This document shows, in pieces, positions 1 through 8,317 of a DNA stretch of 14,779 nucleotides. Origin of the DNA: Acidiluteibacter sp965660325 (lineage in GTDB: Bacteria; Bacteroidota; Bacteroidia; Flavobacteriales_E; Vicingaceae). The translations under genes and the position numbers were made by a program. Location of the stretch: assembly GCA_965660325.1 (NCBI GenBank), contig CBFHZL010000069.1, positions 1 to 14,779 of the forward strand, read 5' to 3'. Within the stretch, counting starts at the first letter, position 1, and each line of letters opens with the position of its first letter. A model generated the notes under the pieces. It had not been told where the DNA came from and did not search any database. It saw nothing but the letters and a program-made list of their open reading frames with translations.

Positions 1-287
1 AACAGAGTAGCTCCCAAAAATGCTTTGACAGCTCCAAACTTGGCTTTCTTAGCCGATTGAAGTGCCATAAATAATGTTCCACTACTCAATAATATCACAA
101 CCGTGCTCACCCAGAACATTGTTGGCATGTAGAACTGCAACCAAACACCATCTGATTTTCTCACAATTACTGCAGATGTAAGTCCTGCAAATAGCATCAC
201 AATACTAATCATGCCTACCCACAATAGTGGTTTCATGACTTTTTGCTTGTGTTCTTGGTCTTCGAAAGACTTCGTTATTGCTTCCAT
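1..287 (-). CDS. Cytochrome c oxidase (heme-copper oxidase) subunit III, N-terminal part, cut by window edge
   Basis: The frame read leftward from the ATG at 285-287 gives 95 residues (MEAITKSFEDQEHKQKV...) before the window ends. A short polar N-terminus is followed by two hydrophobic segments, about residues 19-42 and 57-77, joined by a loop reading RKSDGVWLQFYMP. This matches the start of Bacteroidota heme-copper oxidase subunit III. Subunit III is a membrane protein that stabilises the proton-pumping oxidase core and carries no metal centre. It starts 3 nt after the ctaB stop, so the two genes are probably co-transcribed. In this phylum a second subunit III copy often follows, but that would lie outside the window. 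The family call rests on the N-terminal third only. It could be either of the paralogous subunit III types. Confidence 0.82.
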   Translation of the reverse strand, partial: MEAITKSFEDQEHKQKVMKPLLWVGMISIVMLFAGLTSAVIVRKSDGVWLQFYMPTMFWVSTVVILLSSGTLFMALQSAKKAKFGAVKAFLGATL

Positions 288-290
288 AAC

Positions 291-1184
291 TTAAATTTTA
301 TCAAAATACAGTGCAAACAAAACAATTGGTATATAAACAAATGAAGCAAACATAAGTTTAGTGGCAGATTTCATTTCGTTTGTACGATATAGGTTCACAG
401 CGGGAATTAGCATAATTACTCCTGCTATGGCAATAAAAATAGCTGCCCCTATTCCAGCCATACCAAACATTATTGGTAGAAAACTGCTTGCAATCATAAA
501 CAAGGTATACACTAAAATTAAGAAAGCCGATAATGAATCTCTTCCATGGGGAGATGGGAGTAATCTAAAACCAGCCTTTAAATAATCATCATTAATTTTC
601 CATGCGATCGCCCAGAAATGTGGAAACTGCCACATAAACTGAAGTGCAAATAAGATCCCAGGCTCTAAACCAAATGATCCGGTAGCCGCAACCCAACCAA
701 GCATTGGAGGAATCGCTCCTGGAAATGCTCCAACAAACACTGCCCAAGGTGTGATTCGCTTAAGTGGCGTGTAAATAGCAACGTAAGAAAATAATGCTAA
801 AACCCCTAGAACACCTGTAAGTGTATTTAAGTAAAACAACATGCTGACACCAACAACTCCTGCTAACGTTGCTACCAAAACACCTTCTAAAACACTCATT
901 CTTCCCGCAGCAATAGGTCGGTCTTTGGTACGGTCCATTAATTTATCTAGATCACGCTCAATAATTTGGTTGAAACCGTTTGAGGAACCTGTGACCAAGA
1001 AGCCACCGATACATAAAATTGATAGAATTGTCCAGTCAACCGAAGGAACTGCTAACATATAACCAAGCACTGCCGAAAAAACCACCAAAGATGCTAATCG
1101 CAGCTTGATGAACGCAGCATAATCGCCAATTTTCGAAGAAATGGTAGTGGTTTGGATAGCCTCTTTTTCTGCAGTTAAACTCAT
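291..1184 (-). CDS. ctaB: Protoheme IX farnesyltransferase (heme O synthase)
   Basis: A UbiA-family integral membrane enzyme of 297 residues that adds a farnesyl group to heme B to make heme O, needed for heme O/A in terminal oxidases. The prenyl-diphosphate-binding motif is at about residues 72-90 (N72, D78, D80, D84, RTKDRP), and the second conserved loop reads YTPLKRITPW. Many hydrophobic helices follow, as usual for the family. In the first motif the position that is usually Asp (as in YDRDID) is Glu76; I recall this from other Bacteroidota but could not check. The frame extends to a TTG at 1214, but ATG at 1182-1184 is preferred because the TTG lies inside the likely -7 promoter element. 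The oxidase subunit III gene 3 nt downstream supports the role. Confidence 0.95.
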   Translation of the reverse strand: MSLTAEKEAIQTTTISSKIGDYAAFIKLRLASLVVFSAVLGYMLAVPSVDWTILSILCIGGFLVTGSSNGFNQIIERDLDKLMDRTKDRPIAAGRMSVLEGVLVATLAGVVGVSMLFYLNTLTGVLGVLALFSYVAIYTPLKRITPWAVFVGAFPGAIPPMLGWVAATGSFGLEPGILFALQFMWQFPHFWAIAWKINDDYLKAGFRLLPSPHGRDSLSAFLILVYTLFMIASSFLPIMFGMAGIGAAIFIAIAGVIMLIPAVNLYRTNEMKSATKLMFASFVYIPIVLFALYFDKI

Positions 1185-1211
1185 AAATGGATTGCCATTT
1201 AATTGGATGCA

Positions 1212-1245
1212 CAAAATTAAGAATTATTTCAAGTCAGAGAAGCAA
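1212..1245 (-). promoter_or_regulatory. Possible Bacteroidota-type promoter of ctaB
   Basis: On the minus strand a TTG at 1245-1243 is followed after 23 nt by TAATTTTG at 1219-1212. This fits the Bacteroidota pattern of TTG and TAnnTTTG at the long end of the accepted spacing. Transcription would begin near 1205, about 20 nt before the ATG at 1184. The rest of the 1215-1276 gap shows no convincing terminator for the upstream barrel gene, so readthrough from that gene is also possible. Confidence 0.45.
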
Positions 1246-1276
1246 AAATGGCTTATTTAAATCGAATACAGATTAT

Positions 1277-2869
1277 TTATAACTCCCGACTCCTTCTTGC
1301 AATAGGTGTGCGGATACCGAAACTTATCATATTCTCGGAACCAACATTAGTGTTTCTACCCCAATAACCAAGGGTAACTTCTAGGTTCGAATGCTCTTTT
1401 AAACGATAAGATAGATCTACGGTAATTGTCTTAGCATCAAATAACTCCCCTTGAAGCATACGGTTATTATAATTTTTAAAATGAGTTATGTTTGATTCAT
1501 TTAGATCATCACCATAATTTAATCCATCACGCGACTTTCCTTGGCGCAAATAGAACAAACGCGTCTCTAGCGAAAATCGATCTTTCACATAGAGCATGGA
1601 TAAAATCCACTCATTTAAATTACTGCCATTGGTGTGAGCCAACGACTGTCCAAAATTCGTATACGATTGTACTGCACTTGAATGGGCATAAGTATAAGGC
1701 CGAATGAGGTTATACTCTACACGCGTTTTTAAGTCTGCATCTCCAACCTCCCAGAAAGCTTTCCAGCCAAGCTGCACTCCAAATTTATTTGCCCACCATC
1801 CACTTTCTCGAGAAGGGTCAGGATCTATCGCTTCGGCAATATCAGCGCGTATCTCTTTTAGCAAAAACTCGTCGAACAGCAACTGACCATATAGATATTG
1901 ATGATCAAACAGCCGCAATTTTGTATTTAAACCAATTAGTACATTATCCGGAGAACCAATCGAAAACTCTACAGGGCGGTAAAAAATAAGCGGGTTAGCA
2001 TAATTTACATCAAATCCCCTGTGGTATAAACTATCATCTGTTTGCCAAACAACGGTCTCAAACAAACCAATAGAAAACCGTTTAGATATATTCCAATCTA
2101 AATAATGGGAGGCTGTGTATTTACCCAAAAAATCTCCATCAGCTAACTGCGCAGCTGAACTTTGAGGAGAGTATATAGAACGATGATACGCCCAGATATT
2201 GGTATAGCTTATCTTCCAGAAATTAGTACTTAACTTAAAGTAAGGAGAATTATTAGCATTATCAGAAAGTAGCAAACTTCGGTAACCTTCGCCAATAAAC
2301 TGCTTGCCATTTCCTAACTCAAAATTGAAGTGTTGGTTTGGAGAATACGAGATGTAAGCCTGCAGAAAATTAAACTGATAGGTATTGTTATTTTGTTGAC
2401 GAATAACTCCCATTCCAGGCGAAAAGTTCCTAGCGTGTGGAGCCATCAAATAGGGCAAATCTTGTTCAAGCTGCCGAAAATAAGTAAAGCCAACCGCTAC
2501 TTTTTTATGCAAAGTGGCCGTTAAGTTTACTCCTATTGCGGCAGAATTCTTCATTCCTTCACCACTTTGCAAAAAGGCTAATCCTTCAAAGTAAGGTTGA
2601 ATAGAAAGTGATCGACCTTTACCATCTTTATAAGAAAACCAATTAGGAGAAAAAGCACGACTAATTACCTCATCTGATATATCAATTGACAAATTGGTTT
2701 CATTGAGCCGATAAGGTTGAATAGATGAATGGTTTTGTCGATTTTTAAGCACTTCCTTTTCCAAGCTAATGGGCAACAAACCAATACTCGTATTAATCGG
2801 CTGAGCAACTAGTAGCATCGATACAATTGTTAAAACAATTGACACTAAGATGTACTTAGGTGCACTCAT
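1277..2869 (-). CDS. RemB/Wzi-like outer-membrane beta-barrel protein (copy 2)
   Basis: A 530-residue protein with a hydrophobic N-terminal signal segment (about residues 6-22, likely cut near VAQ 21-23). The rest has the alternating aromatic/polar pattern of outer-membrane beta strands, ending in a strand-like tail. A striking segment at 191-209 (FIGEGYRSLLLSDNANNSP) recurs almost unchanged in the protein at 3928-5457. I associate this motif with Bacteroidota proteins annotated as capsule assembly Wzi family or gliding motility protein RemB; this is from memory. Wzi-type barrels bind or anchor surface polysaccharide. Its ATG overlaps the transferase stop codon by 4 nt (ATGA), so translation is probably coupled. 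Polysaccharide attachment or export at the outer membrane is the likely role; a direct part in gliding is only possible. Confidence 0.75.
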   Translation of the reverse strand: MSAPKYILVSIVLTIVSMLLVAQPINTSIGLLPISLEKEVLKNRQNHSSIQPYRLNETNLSIDISDEVISRAFSPNWFSYKDGKGRSLSIQPYFEGLAFLQSGEGMKNSAAIGVNLTATLHKKVAVGFTYFRQLEQDLPYLMAPHARNFSPGMGVIRQQNNNTYQFNFLQAYISYSPNQHFNFELGNGKQFIGEGYRSLLLSDNANNSPYFKLSTNFWKISYTNIWAYHRSIYSPQSSAAQLADGDFLGKYTASHYLDWNISKRFSIGLFETVVWQTDDSLYHRGFDVNYANPLIFYRPVEFSIGSPDNVLIGLNTKLRLFDHQYLYGQLLFDEFLLKEIRADIAEAIDPDPSRESGWWANKFGVQLGWKAFWEVGDADLKTRVEYNLIRPYTYAHSSAVQSYTNFGQSLAHTNGSNLNEWILSMLYVKDRFSLETRLFYLRQGKSRDGLNYGDDLNESNITHFKNYNNRMLQGELFDAKTITVDLSYRLKEHSNLEVTLGYWGRNTNVGSENMISFGIRTPIARRSREL

Positions 2870-3903
2870 GACTTTGGCTTCTTGACTATAAGAATTAACA
2901 AGCTACCAAAAGCTACAAAGCCTACAATTGCAAACACCAAGCTTGGGTTATATCCAGCGAAGAACACAGGGAGTGTTATCATCAAAATATTGAAAAGGTA
3001 TATGCTGAGTGCAGTTTTGGAATGGCTGTTGGTCCAACCAAGAATTCTATGATGGATGTGATTCGAGTCTGCCTCAAACGGGCTTTTTTTATTAGCTACC
3101 CGGTAAATAAAAATACGAATAGTATCTAGGAGCGGGTAAACTAGTACTGTCATAGCAAAGATAGGCTTAGATATACTAATGATTGAAGTTGGCAGATTTG
3201 AAGGCTTAAACTCAATCAGCTCAATAGCTAAAAATGCTAATATTAGCCCAACAAAGAGTGAACCTGAATCTCCCATAAATATAGATGCAGGGCTAAAATT
3301 ATACCTTAAAAAGCCTAATAAAGCGCCCGCAAGTGAAAATGACAATACTGCATAATCATAACATCCTGCAATTAAAAACCAGACACCAAATGCTGTAGCT
3401 GATATAAACCCAACACCACCAGCTAAGCCATCGACTCCATCAATTAAATTAAAGGCATTAATGACAACTATAAATGTAAAAACTGAAATGGAAATACTGG
3501 CCCATTCTGGCAATTCACGGATATCAAATAAGCCATACAAACTGGTGATTTTTACTTCGGCCATCAACACCATAATAAATGCCACTATCAGGTGAGCCAT
3601 TAATTTTTTAGCTGCCGAGGTTCCAACTATATCATCCTTAATCCCAACGAAGAACATAATAATAATTGCGGGCATCAAATACTTAAGAAAACCCAAATAA
3701 TCTTCAGGAAAGCAGATAAATGTTGCAAAAACTGTGGCCGCAAAAATCATGATACCTCCCATGGAAGGGGTGCTTTCTTTGTGTTGCTTCCTATCCTCTG
3801 TAGGCACATCAAACAAGTGCTTCATTCGTGCCACCTTAATATACGATGGAGTCGCAAGGAGCACGATAAAGAAAGCGATGATTGTTGCTAAGGCAATTTC
3901 CAT
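2866..3903 (-). CDS. WecA/MraY-family undecaprenyl-phosphate sugar-1-phosphate transferase
   Basis: A 345-residue polytopic membrane protein of glycosyltransferase family 4 type. These enzymes move a sugar-1-phosphate, often GlcNAc-1-P, from a UDP-sugar to undecaprenyl phosphate on the cytoplasmic face, the first committed step of many lipid-linked glycans. Visible motifs are the Asp pair D90-D91 (GIKDD), the NAFNLIDGVDGLAGG segment at 149-163 with D155 and D158, FMGDSGS at 209-215 with D212, and the HIHH box at 282-285. HIHH favours the WecA/TagO/WbpL branch over true MraY, and no mur genes are nearby. The gene lies between two paralogous outer-membrane barrels, 24 nt after one and overlapping the next by 4 nt. 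It is therefore likely to start a surface glycan. The sugar cannot be told from the sequence. Confidence 0.9.
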   Translation of the reverse strand: MEIALATIIAFFIVLLATPSYIKVARMKHLFDVPTEDRKQHKESTPSMGGIMIFAATVFATFICFPEDYLGFLKYLMPAIIIMFFVGIKDDIVGTSAAKKLMAHLIVAFIMVLMAEVKITSLYGLFDIRELPEWASISISVFTFIVVINAFNLIDGVDGLAGGVGFISATAFGVWFLIAGCYDYAVLSFSLAGALLGFLRYNFSPASIFMGDSGSLFVGLILAFLAIELIEFKPSNLPTSIISISKPIFAMTVLVYPLLDTIRIFIYRVANKKSPFEADSNHIHHRILGWTNSHSKTALSIYLFNILMITLPVFFAGYNPSLVFAIVGFVAFGSLLILIVKKPKS

Positions 3904-3927
3904 TAAAATAGTTTGATGTCAAAAATA

Positions 3928-5457
3928 TTAAAAATCCCGATATCTGTTAATTAGGGCTGTTTGAAATGAAATGTAAAGATAGCGCGTATTACTTGTTAAA
4001 TCTTCAGGTTCTGCCTTTATTTTACCGAATCGCTCGATTGCACCGATCGAAAGCTGCATATTGGTAGCGGGGTTAACAATAAATCCAATTCGAGCATTAG
4101 CAAGTATTAACTCATCATTTTGCAACCATGGGAAAGCTTGGTCAAAATTAAAGAAAGGACCAAGATTATCTATATCATAACGAACATAGTTAGCCCCAAA
4201 TTCGGCTGAGATACGATTTTTAGAATAGTCAATACGCATTAATATTTCATTAAATCGTTGGCCATAATTGTGCCCTAAATATTGGCCATAATGCGATTGC
4301 GCGGCTGCTTGATAAAATAGCCCATTCGAGTTCCTCCCTGAATTATTCCACTCAAGGCGCCACAGCATGTTTTTAATTCCACTAAATACACCACCAAGTT
4401 GAGCCGAACTATTTTTCAAGTCTAAATCTCTGAATGATAATTGACCATAAACGAGCATGGTCTTCAACGGCCGAAATGATGCATTAAGACCCAATGTGCT
4501 GTTGACCAATGAGTCATTTTTTCCATTTATTAAGGTGTTTAACCCAATAACAGGATTTATAAAGGAATAATTGGCGTTATCTCTTGGTCCATCTTCTTGG
4601 CGGGCTAAAGCATCAGGAAGCACCGTAGACTCAAAAAGCCCCACTCTTAAGGCAGGTATTGGACTGTACTCGAGGTAATGAATACTCGCTGTTTTTCGGT
4701 TAAAGATGCGTTCCGTTTGTGACGAACCTCCCACACGGTCTAAATCTTGAAGACCTGCAATCATGGTGAGGTAGGTAAATTTTCGATTAAGGAAATTCAG
4801 TTGAGCTGAGATAAATGGATAGTTAAATGCATTATCTGACAACAAAATAGATCGATATCCTTCTCCAATAAAGTTTTTATCCTGCCCCAAAGAAATCATT
4901 AAGTGCTCATTAGGAATATAGTTTATTCGAGCAGAAGCCATTGCAAAATCGTAGCCACCATCTTTAAAACTCTTTACTCTGCCCTGACCAGGAACCACTC
5001 CTGTGGAAACAACAAAACGACCTAAATAATCAGGATACTCCGCTTGATTCTCATAAAAACTGGTACTAAACGTAAGCTTATCCTTCCATGCTCCACGAAC
5101 CTGAAAACCTCTCGTATTTTGAATCAAAACTTCGTTTTCTCTTGCTTGCAAATCACTTCCTGCTTCTAATGAAAATAGAGGATCGATGGTCACATAAAAA
5201 TCGGAGGTGTCGATAACGATGAAATGCTCGAAAAATAATTTTCGGGCTACGTAGGAACGATATGGTCTTCCCAAAGCTCCTTCATGCTCGAAATTATGAA
5301 ATTTAGGAACTAAAGGCTTAACCGAATAGGCAACTAAACTATCAGACTGATATAACCCTCCCAAATATCGAGCCGAGTAGTTGTGATGTAATGGCAGCTC
5401 TTGCGCTGAGAGCATCATTGTTAAAACAACCAAAAGAAGGGTAAGGTAAATTTTCAT
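3928..5457 (-). CDS. RemB/Wzi-like outer-membrane beta-barrel protein (copy 1)
   Basis: A 509-residue protein with a clear signal peptide (MKIYLTLLLVVLTMMLSAQ, cut after Q19), then beta-rich sequence typical of a large outer-membrane barrel. The FIGEGYRSILLSDNAFNYP block at 196-214 matches the block at 191-209 of the protein at 1277-2869. The C-termini also align loosely (IRTPIARRSREL against FQTALINRYRDF), so the two are paralogs that have diverged strongly elsewhere. The start lies 3 nt after the fcl stop. Downstream is the WecA-like transferase. Context and motif suggest capsule or exopolysaccharide assembly at the outer membrane (Wzi-like), or the RemB type linked to gliding in flavobacteria. 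No catalytic motif was recognised. Confidence 0.75.
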   Translation of the reverse strand: MKIYLTLLLVVLTMMLSAQELPLHHNYSARYLGGLYQSDSLVAYSVKPLVPKFHNFEHEGALGRPYRSYVARKLFFEHFIVIDTSDFYVTIDPLFSLEAGSDLQARENEVLIQNTRGFQVRGAWKDKLTFSTSFYENQAEYPDYLGRFVVSTGVVPGQGRVKSFKDGGYDFAMASARINYIPNEHLMISLGQDKNFIGEGYRSILLSDNAFNYPFISAQLNFLNRKFTYLTMIAGLQDLDRVGGSSQTERIFNRKTASIHYLEYSPIPALRVGLFESTVLPDALARQEDGPRDNANYSFINPVIGLNTLINGKNDSLVNSTLGLNASFRPLKTMLVYGQLSFRDLDLKNSSAQLGGVFSGIKNMLWRLEWNNSGRNSNGLFYQAAAQSHYGQYLGHNYGQRFNEILMRIDYSKNRISAEFGANYVRYDIDNLGPFFNFDQAFPWLQNDELILANARIGFIVNPATNMQLSIGAIERFGKIKAEPEDLTSNTRYLYISFQTALINRYRDF

Positions 5458-5460
5458 CTG

Positions 5461-6396
5461 CTAGTCGATAAACCCTGTTTGTTTTATTTCATCATAAACC
5501 ATTCGGATACCATCCTCCAAATCGATACTATACGTCCAACCGGCCTCAGCAAGTCTGCTAACATCCATCAGTTTACGCGGTGTTCCATCAGGTTTACTCG
5601 CATCAAAAACCAATTCACCTTGAAACCCCGTTATTTTCTTGATAATCTCAGCCAGTTCTCGAATCGTCACGTCCTTTCCTGTACCTACATTCATCCATTC
5701 GTCACCGTCGTAGTTTTGCATCAAGTGCATACAAGCTTCAGCTAGATCGTCTACGTGTAAAAACTCTCGCATGGGTTTGCCCGAACCCCACACTTGAACC
5801 TCTTTATCTCCATTTTTAGTGGCCGTATGAAACTTTCTTAGCAATGCCGGCAGCACGTGAGAATTATTCAAATCATAATTGTCATTGGGTCCATATAAAT
5901 TTGTCGGCATCACCGAAATAAAGTTACTCCCATACTGACTACGATACGTTTCACAGAGTTTAATACCCGCAATTTTAGCAATGGCATATGGCTCATTGGT
6001 AGGCTCTAGCTCACCAGTTAACAAGTACTCCTCTTTTAGCGGCTGTGGGGCCATTTTAGGATAAATACAAGAAGATCCCAAAAAAAGCAACTTGTCCACC
6101 TTATAAGCATGGGCAGCATGAATAACATTAGCAGCAATCATCATATTATCATACAAAAAATCTGCTCGATAGGTATTATTTGCCTGAATCCCACCAACCT
6201 TTGCCGCAGCAAGAAAGACGTAAGCAGGGCGTTCCTCTTCGAAAAACTGATTTACAGCAGTTTGATTTTTTAAGTCTAACTCGGCAGATGTTTTGCCAAT
6301 TATATTTGTGAAACCGGCTGATTTTAATGCCCTAACGATAGCAGAACCAACCATCCCTCGGTGTCCGGCTACATATACTTTATCTGATTTATTCAT
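5461..6396 (-). CDS. fcl: GDP-L-fucose synthase (GDP-4-keto-6-deoxymannose epimerase/reductase)
   Basis: A 311-residue extended-SDR enzyme that epimerises GDP-4-keto-6-deoxy-D-mannose at C3 and C5 and reduces it with NADPH to GDP-L-fucose. The nucleotide-binding GHRGMVG is at 11-17. The active-site residues are in place: S108-S109, C110 (SSCIYP), Y137 and K141 of the YxxxK pair, and H180. These match the E. coli enzyme with an offset of one. The length is typical. The ATG lies 8 nt inside the end of gmd, which supplies its substrate, so the pair is probably translationally coupled. The GDP-fucose product would feed a fucosyltransferase that is not in this window. Confidence 0.96.
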   Translation of the reverse strand: MNKSDKVYVAGHRGMVGSAIVRALKSAGFTNIIGKTSAELDLKNQTAVNQFFEEERPAYVFLAAAKVGGIQANNTYRADFLYDNMMIAANVIHAAHAYKVDKLLFLGSSCIYPKMAPQPLKEEYLLTGELEPTNEPYAIAKIAGIKLCETYRSQYGSNFISVMPTNLYGPNDNYDLNNSHVLPALLRKFHTATKNGDKEVQVWGSGKPMREFLHVDDLAEACMHLMQNYDGDEWMNVGTGKDVTIRELAEIIKKITGFQGELVFDASKPDGTPRKLMDVSRLAEAGWTYSIDLEDGIRMVYDEIKQTGFID

Positions 6397-7477
6397 TGGT
6401 ATTGACTACTTTATGACCCCCGTCAAGTAAATACTTATCTCGATTAAATAGTGCCAAATCTGAAGTCATCATATCATCGATCAACTCGTCCAAATTATGC
6501 TTTGGTTTCCAACCGAGTTCTTTTTCTGCTTTAGAAGCGTCACCAATTAATAAATCCACCTCCGTTGGTCTAAAATAATTCGGGTCAACCTCTACAATTA
6601 TTTCATTCGTTGCTTTGTTTCTTCCTTTTTCTTCTACTCCTTCTCCTTCCCACACAACTTCTATATCCGCTTTCTTAAATGCCTTAGAAACAAAATCTCT
6701 AACAGTAGTTGTTACGTTAGTCGCCAATACATAATCTTGCGCCTCATCTTGTTGAAGCATAAGATACATGCCCTCTACGTAATCTTTCGCATGACCCCAA
6801 TCTCTCTTAGCATCTAAGTTTCCTAAATACATTTTAGTTTGCAACCCTAATTTAATTCTAGCCGCAGCTCGCGTAATTTTTCTGGTAACAAAAGTTTCTC
6901 CTCTCAATGGGCTCTCGTGATTGAACAAGATACCATTACAAGCATACATACCATAAGCTTCACGATAATTTTTAACGATCCAAAACCCATATAACTTTGC
7001 TACTCCGTAGGGGCTCCGTGGATAAAATGGAGTAGTTTCTGTTTGAGGAATTTCTTGAACTTTCCCATACAACTCAGAAGTACTAGCTTGGTAAAAACGA
7101 CACGTCTTTTCTAGTCCCAATGTACGAATGGCCTCTAGTATTCTCAGGGTGCCCATTGCATCTACATTAGCTGTATATTCTGGCATTTCAAACGAAACTT
7201 TTACATGCGATTGTGCCGCTAAATTGTATATCTCTGTTGGCTGCACTTCTTGAATGATTCGGATAATATTAGAAGAATCCGTCATATCTCCGTAATGCAA
7301 TTTAAATTTTACGTTCTGCTCATGCAAATCGGTGTATAGGTGATCTATTCGCTCAGTATTAAACAATGAACTTCTTCGTTTAATTCCGTGTACTTCATAA
7401 CCTTTACTCAATAAAAGTTCTGAAAGGTAAGCACCGTCTTGTCCGGTTACTCCAGTTATTAGGGCAATTTTTTTCAT
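6389..7477 (-). CDS. gmd: GDP-mannose 4,6-dehydratase
   Basis: A 362-residue extended-SDR enzyme converting GDP-D-mannose to GDP-4-keto-6-deoxy-D-mannose, the first step to GDP-L-fucose. The cofactor loop GVTGQDG is at 9-15, and the catalytic residues T133, E135, Y157 and K161 sit at the expected positions (STSELYG and SPYGVAK). The frame opens 11 codons earlier, but the ATG at 7475-7477 gives the standard MKKIALITG start and leaves an 11-nt gap to cysQ instead of an overlap. Followed directly by fcl with an 8-nt overlap. The genes making GDP-mannose (manA, manB, manC) are not in the window. Confidence 0.96.
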   Translation of the reverse strand: MKKIALITGVTGQDGAYLSELLLSKGYEVHGIKRRSSLFNTERIDHLYTDLHEQNVKFKLHYGDMTDSSNIIRIIQEVQPTEIYNLAAQSHVKVSFEMPEYTANVDAMGTLRILEAIRTLGLEKTCRFYQASTSELYGKVQEIPQTETTPFYPRSPYGVAKLYGFWIVKNYREAYGMYACNGILFNHESPLRGETFVTRKITRAAARIKLGLQTKMYLGNLDAKRDWGHAKDYVEGMYLMLQQDEAQDYVLATNVTTTVRDFVSKAFKKADIEVVWEGEGVEEKGRNKATNEIIVEVDPNYFRPTEVDLLIGDASKAEKELGWKPKHNLDELIDDMMTSDLALFNRDKYLLDGGHKVVNTNE

Positions 7478-7488
7478 CAATTCTTGGT

Positions 7489-8301
7489 CTATTTGGTTAC
7501 TAGGAACCAATTATTTAATAAATTTTCTCTGTTATATACCATTGGCTCTTGCGTTGTTTGATCAATTACTTGACCTCCCATTGCATTTACGATTCCTTGG
7601 CCTGCAGCTGTGTCCCACTCCATAGTTGGAGCAAAGCGAGGGTAAGCATCTGCAATACCTTCAGCAACCATGCATAATTTTAGCGAACTCCCTTTAGAAA
7701 TGATATCAATGTCTCCATATTCATCCTTGGCCTTATTGATAAACTCCTCTGTTTCGGCAGACATATGCGAGCGGCTTCCTACCACGGTGTAAGGCCTTTC
7801 TTCTTGATCCAGTGGCAACTCTTTACCTGCTTCAAATAAAATCTCAATAGTGTTAGCACCATCTAGCTCATCATAATTCTCAATCTTGTAACTCCCTTCA
7901 CCCACCAGGCCGAAATACATTACTTTAGAAACAGGTACGTAGATAACGCCAATCACAGGCTTTCCTTCACTAATCAAGGCAATATTTACGGTAAACTCAC
8001 CATTTCGTTTGACAAACTCTTTCGTTCCATCTAATGGATCTACAATCCACAAATTTGCCCATGCAGCGCGCTCTTCAAAAGGTATTGACTTACCTTCTTC
8101 GCTTAGCACAGGAATTTTTGTTGGGAGAAGCCCATCCATTATAGCCAAGTGAGCCTTTTTATCTGCCTCAGTTAATGGACTATTATCATCCTTCAGTTCT
8201 ACTGCAAACTCAGAATCGTAGACATCTAATATCTCTAAGCCTCCCTGGTAAGCTGATTTAATTGCTGTAAAAAGCAATTCTTTTAGTTCTTCTTGTGTCA
8301 T
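7489..8301 (-). CDS. cysQ: 3'(2'),5'-bisphosphate nucleotidase (PAP phosphatase)
   Basis: A 270-residue member of the inositol-monophosphatase superfamily that hydrolyses adenosine 3',5'-bisphosphate (PAP) to AMP, clearing the by-product of PAPS use. Metal-binding motifs are present: E68-E69 (LSEEG), D88 and D91 in WIVDPLDGTKEF (85-96), and D230 in EWDTAAG (228-234). A TTG-initiated extension to 8352 would overlap the preceding gene; the ATG at 8299-8301 gives the usual MTQEELKELL start and a 16-nt gap. Its partners cysC, cysD and cysN are about 3.4 kb away on the other strand, with the deoC/ALDH genes in between. Other phosphatases of the superfamily are possible, but the length and motifs fit CysQ. 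Confidence 0.92.
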   Translation of the reverse strand: MTQEELKELLFTAIKSAYQGGLEILDVYDSEFAVELKDDNSPLTEADKKAHLAIMDGLLPTKIPVLSEEGKSIPFEERAAWANLWIVDPLDGTKEFVKRNGEFTVNIALISEGKPVIGVIYVPVSKVMYFGLVGEGSYKIENYDELDGANTIEILFEAGKELPLDQEERPYTVVGSRSHMSAETEEFINKAKDEYGDIDIISKGSSLKLCMVAEGIADAYPRFAPTMEWDTAAGQGIVNAMGGQVIDQTTQEPMVYNRENLLNNWFLVTK

Positions 8302-8317
8302 TCTATTCAGTAATTTT

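Noticed and set aside
1185..1214. Ten-codon N-terminal extension of CtaB from a TTG at 1214.
   Set aside because: The TTG falls within the likely -7 promoter element, and an ATG at 1184 gives a normal family N-terminus.
3920..3927. TATTTTTG before the transferase gene, resembling a -7 element.
   Set aside because: No TTG at the matching -33 distance, and the gene lies 24 nt inside a tightly packed run; such AT-rich matches are common.
7478..7510. N-terminal extension of Gmd starting at 7510.
   Set aside because: It would overlap cysQ, and the family start MKKIALITG is at 7477.
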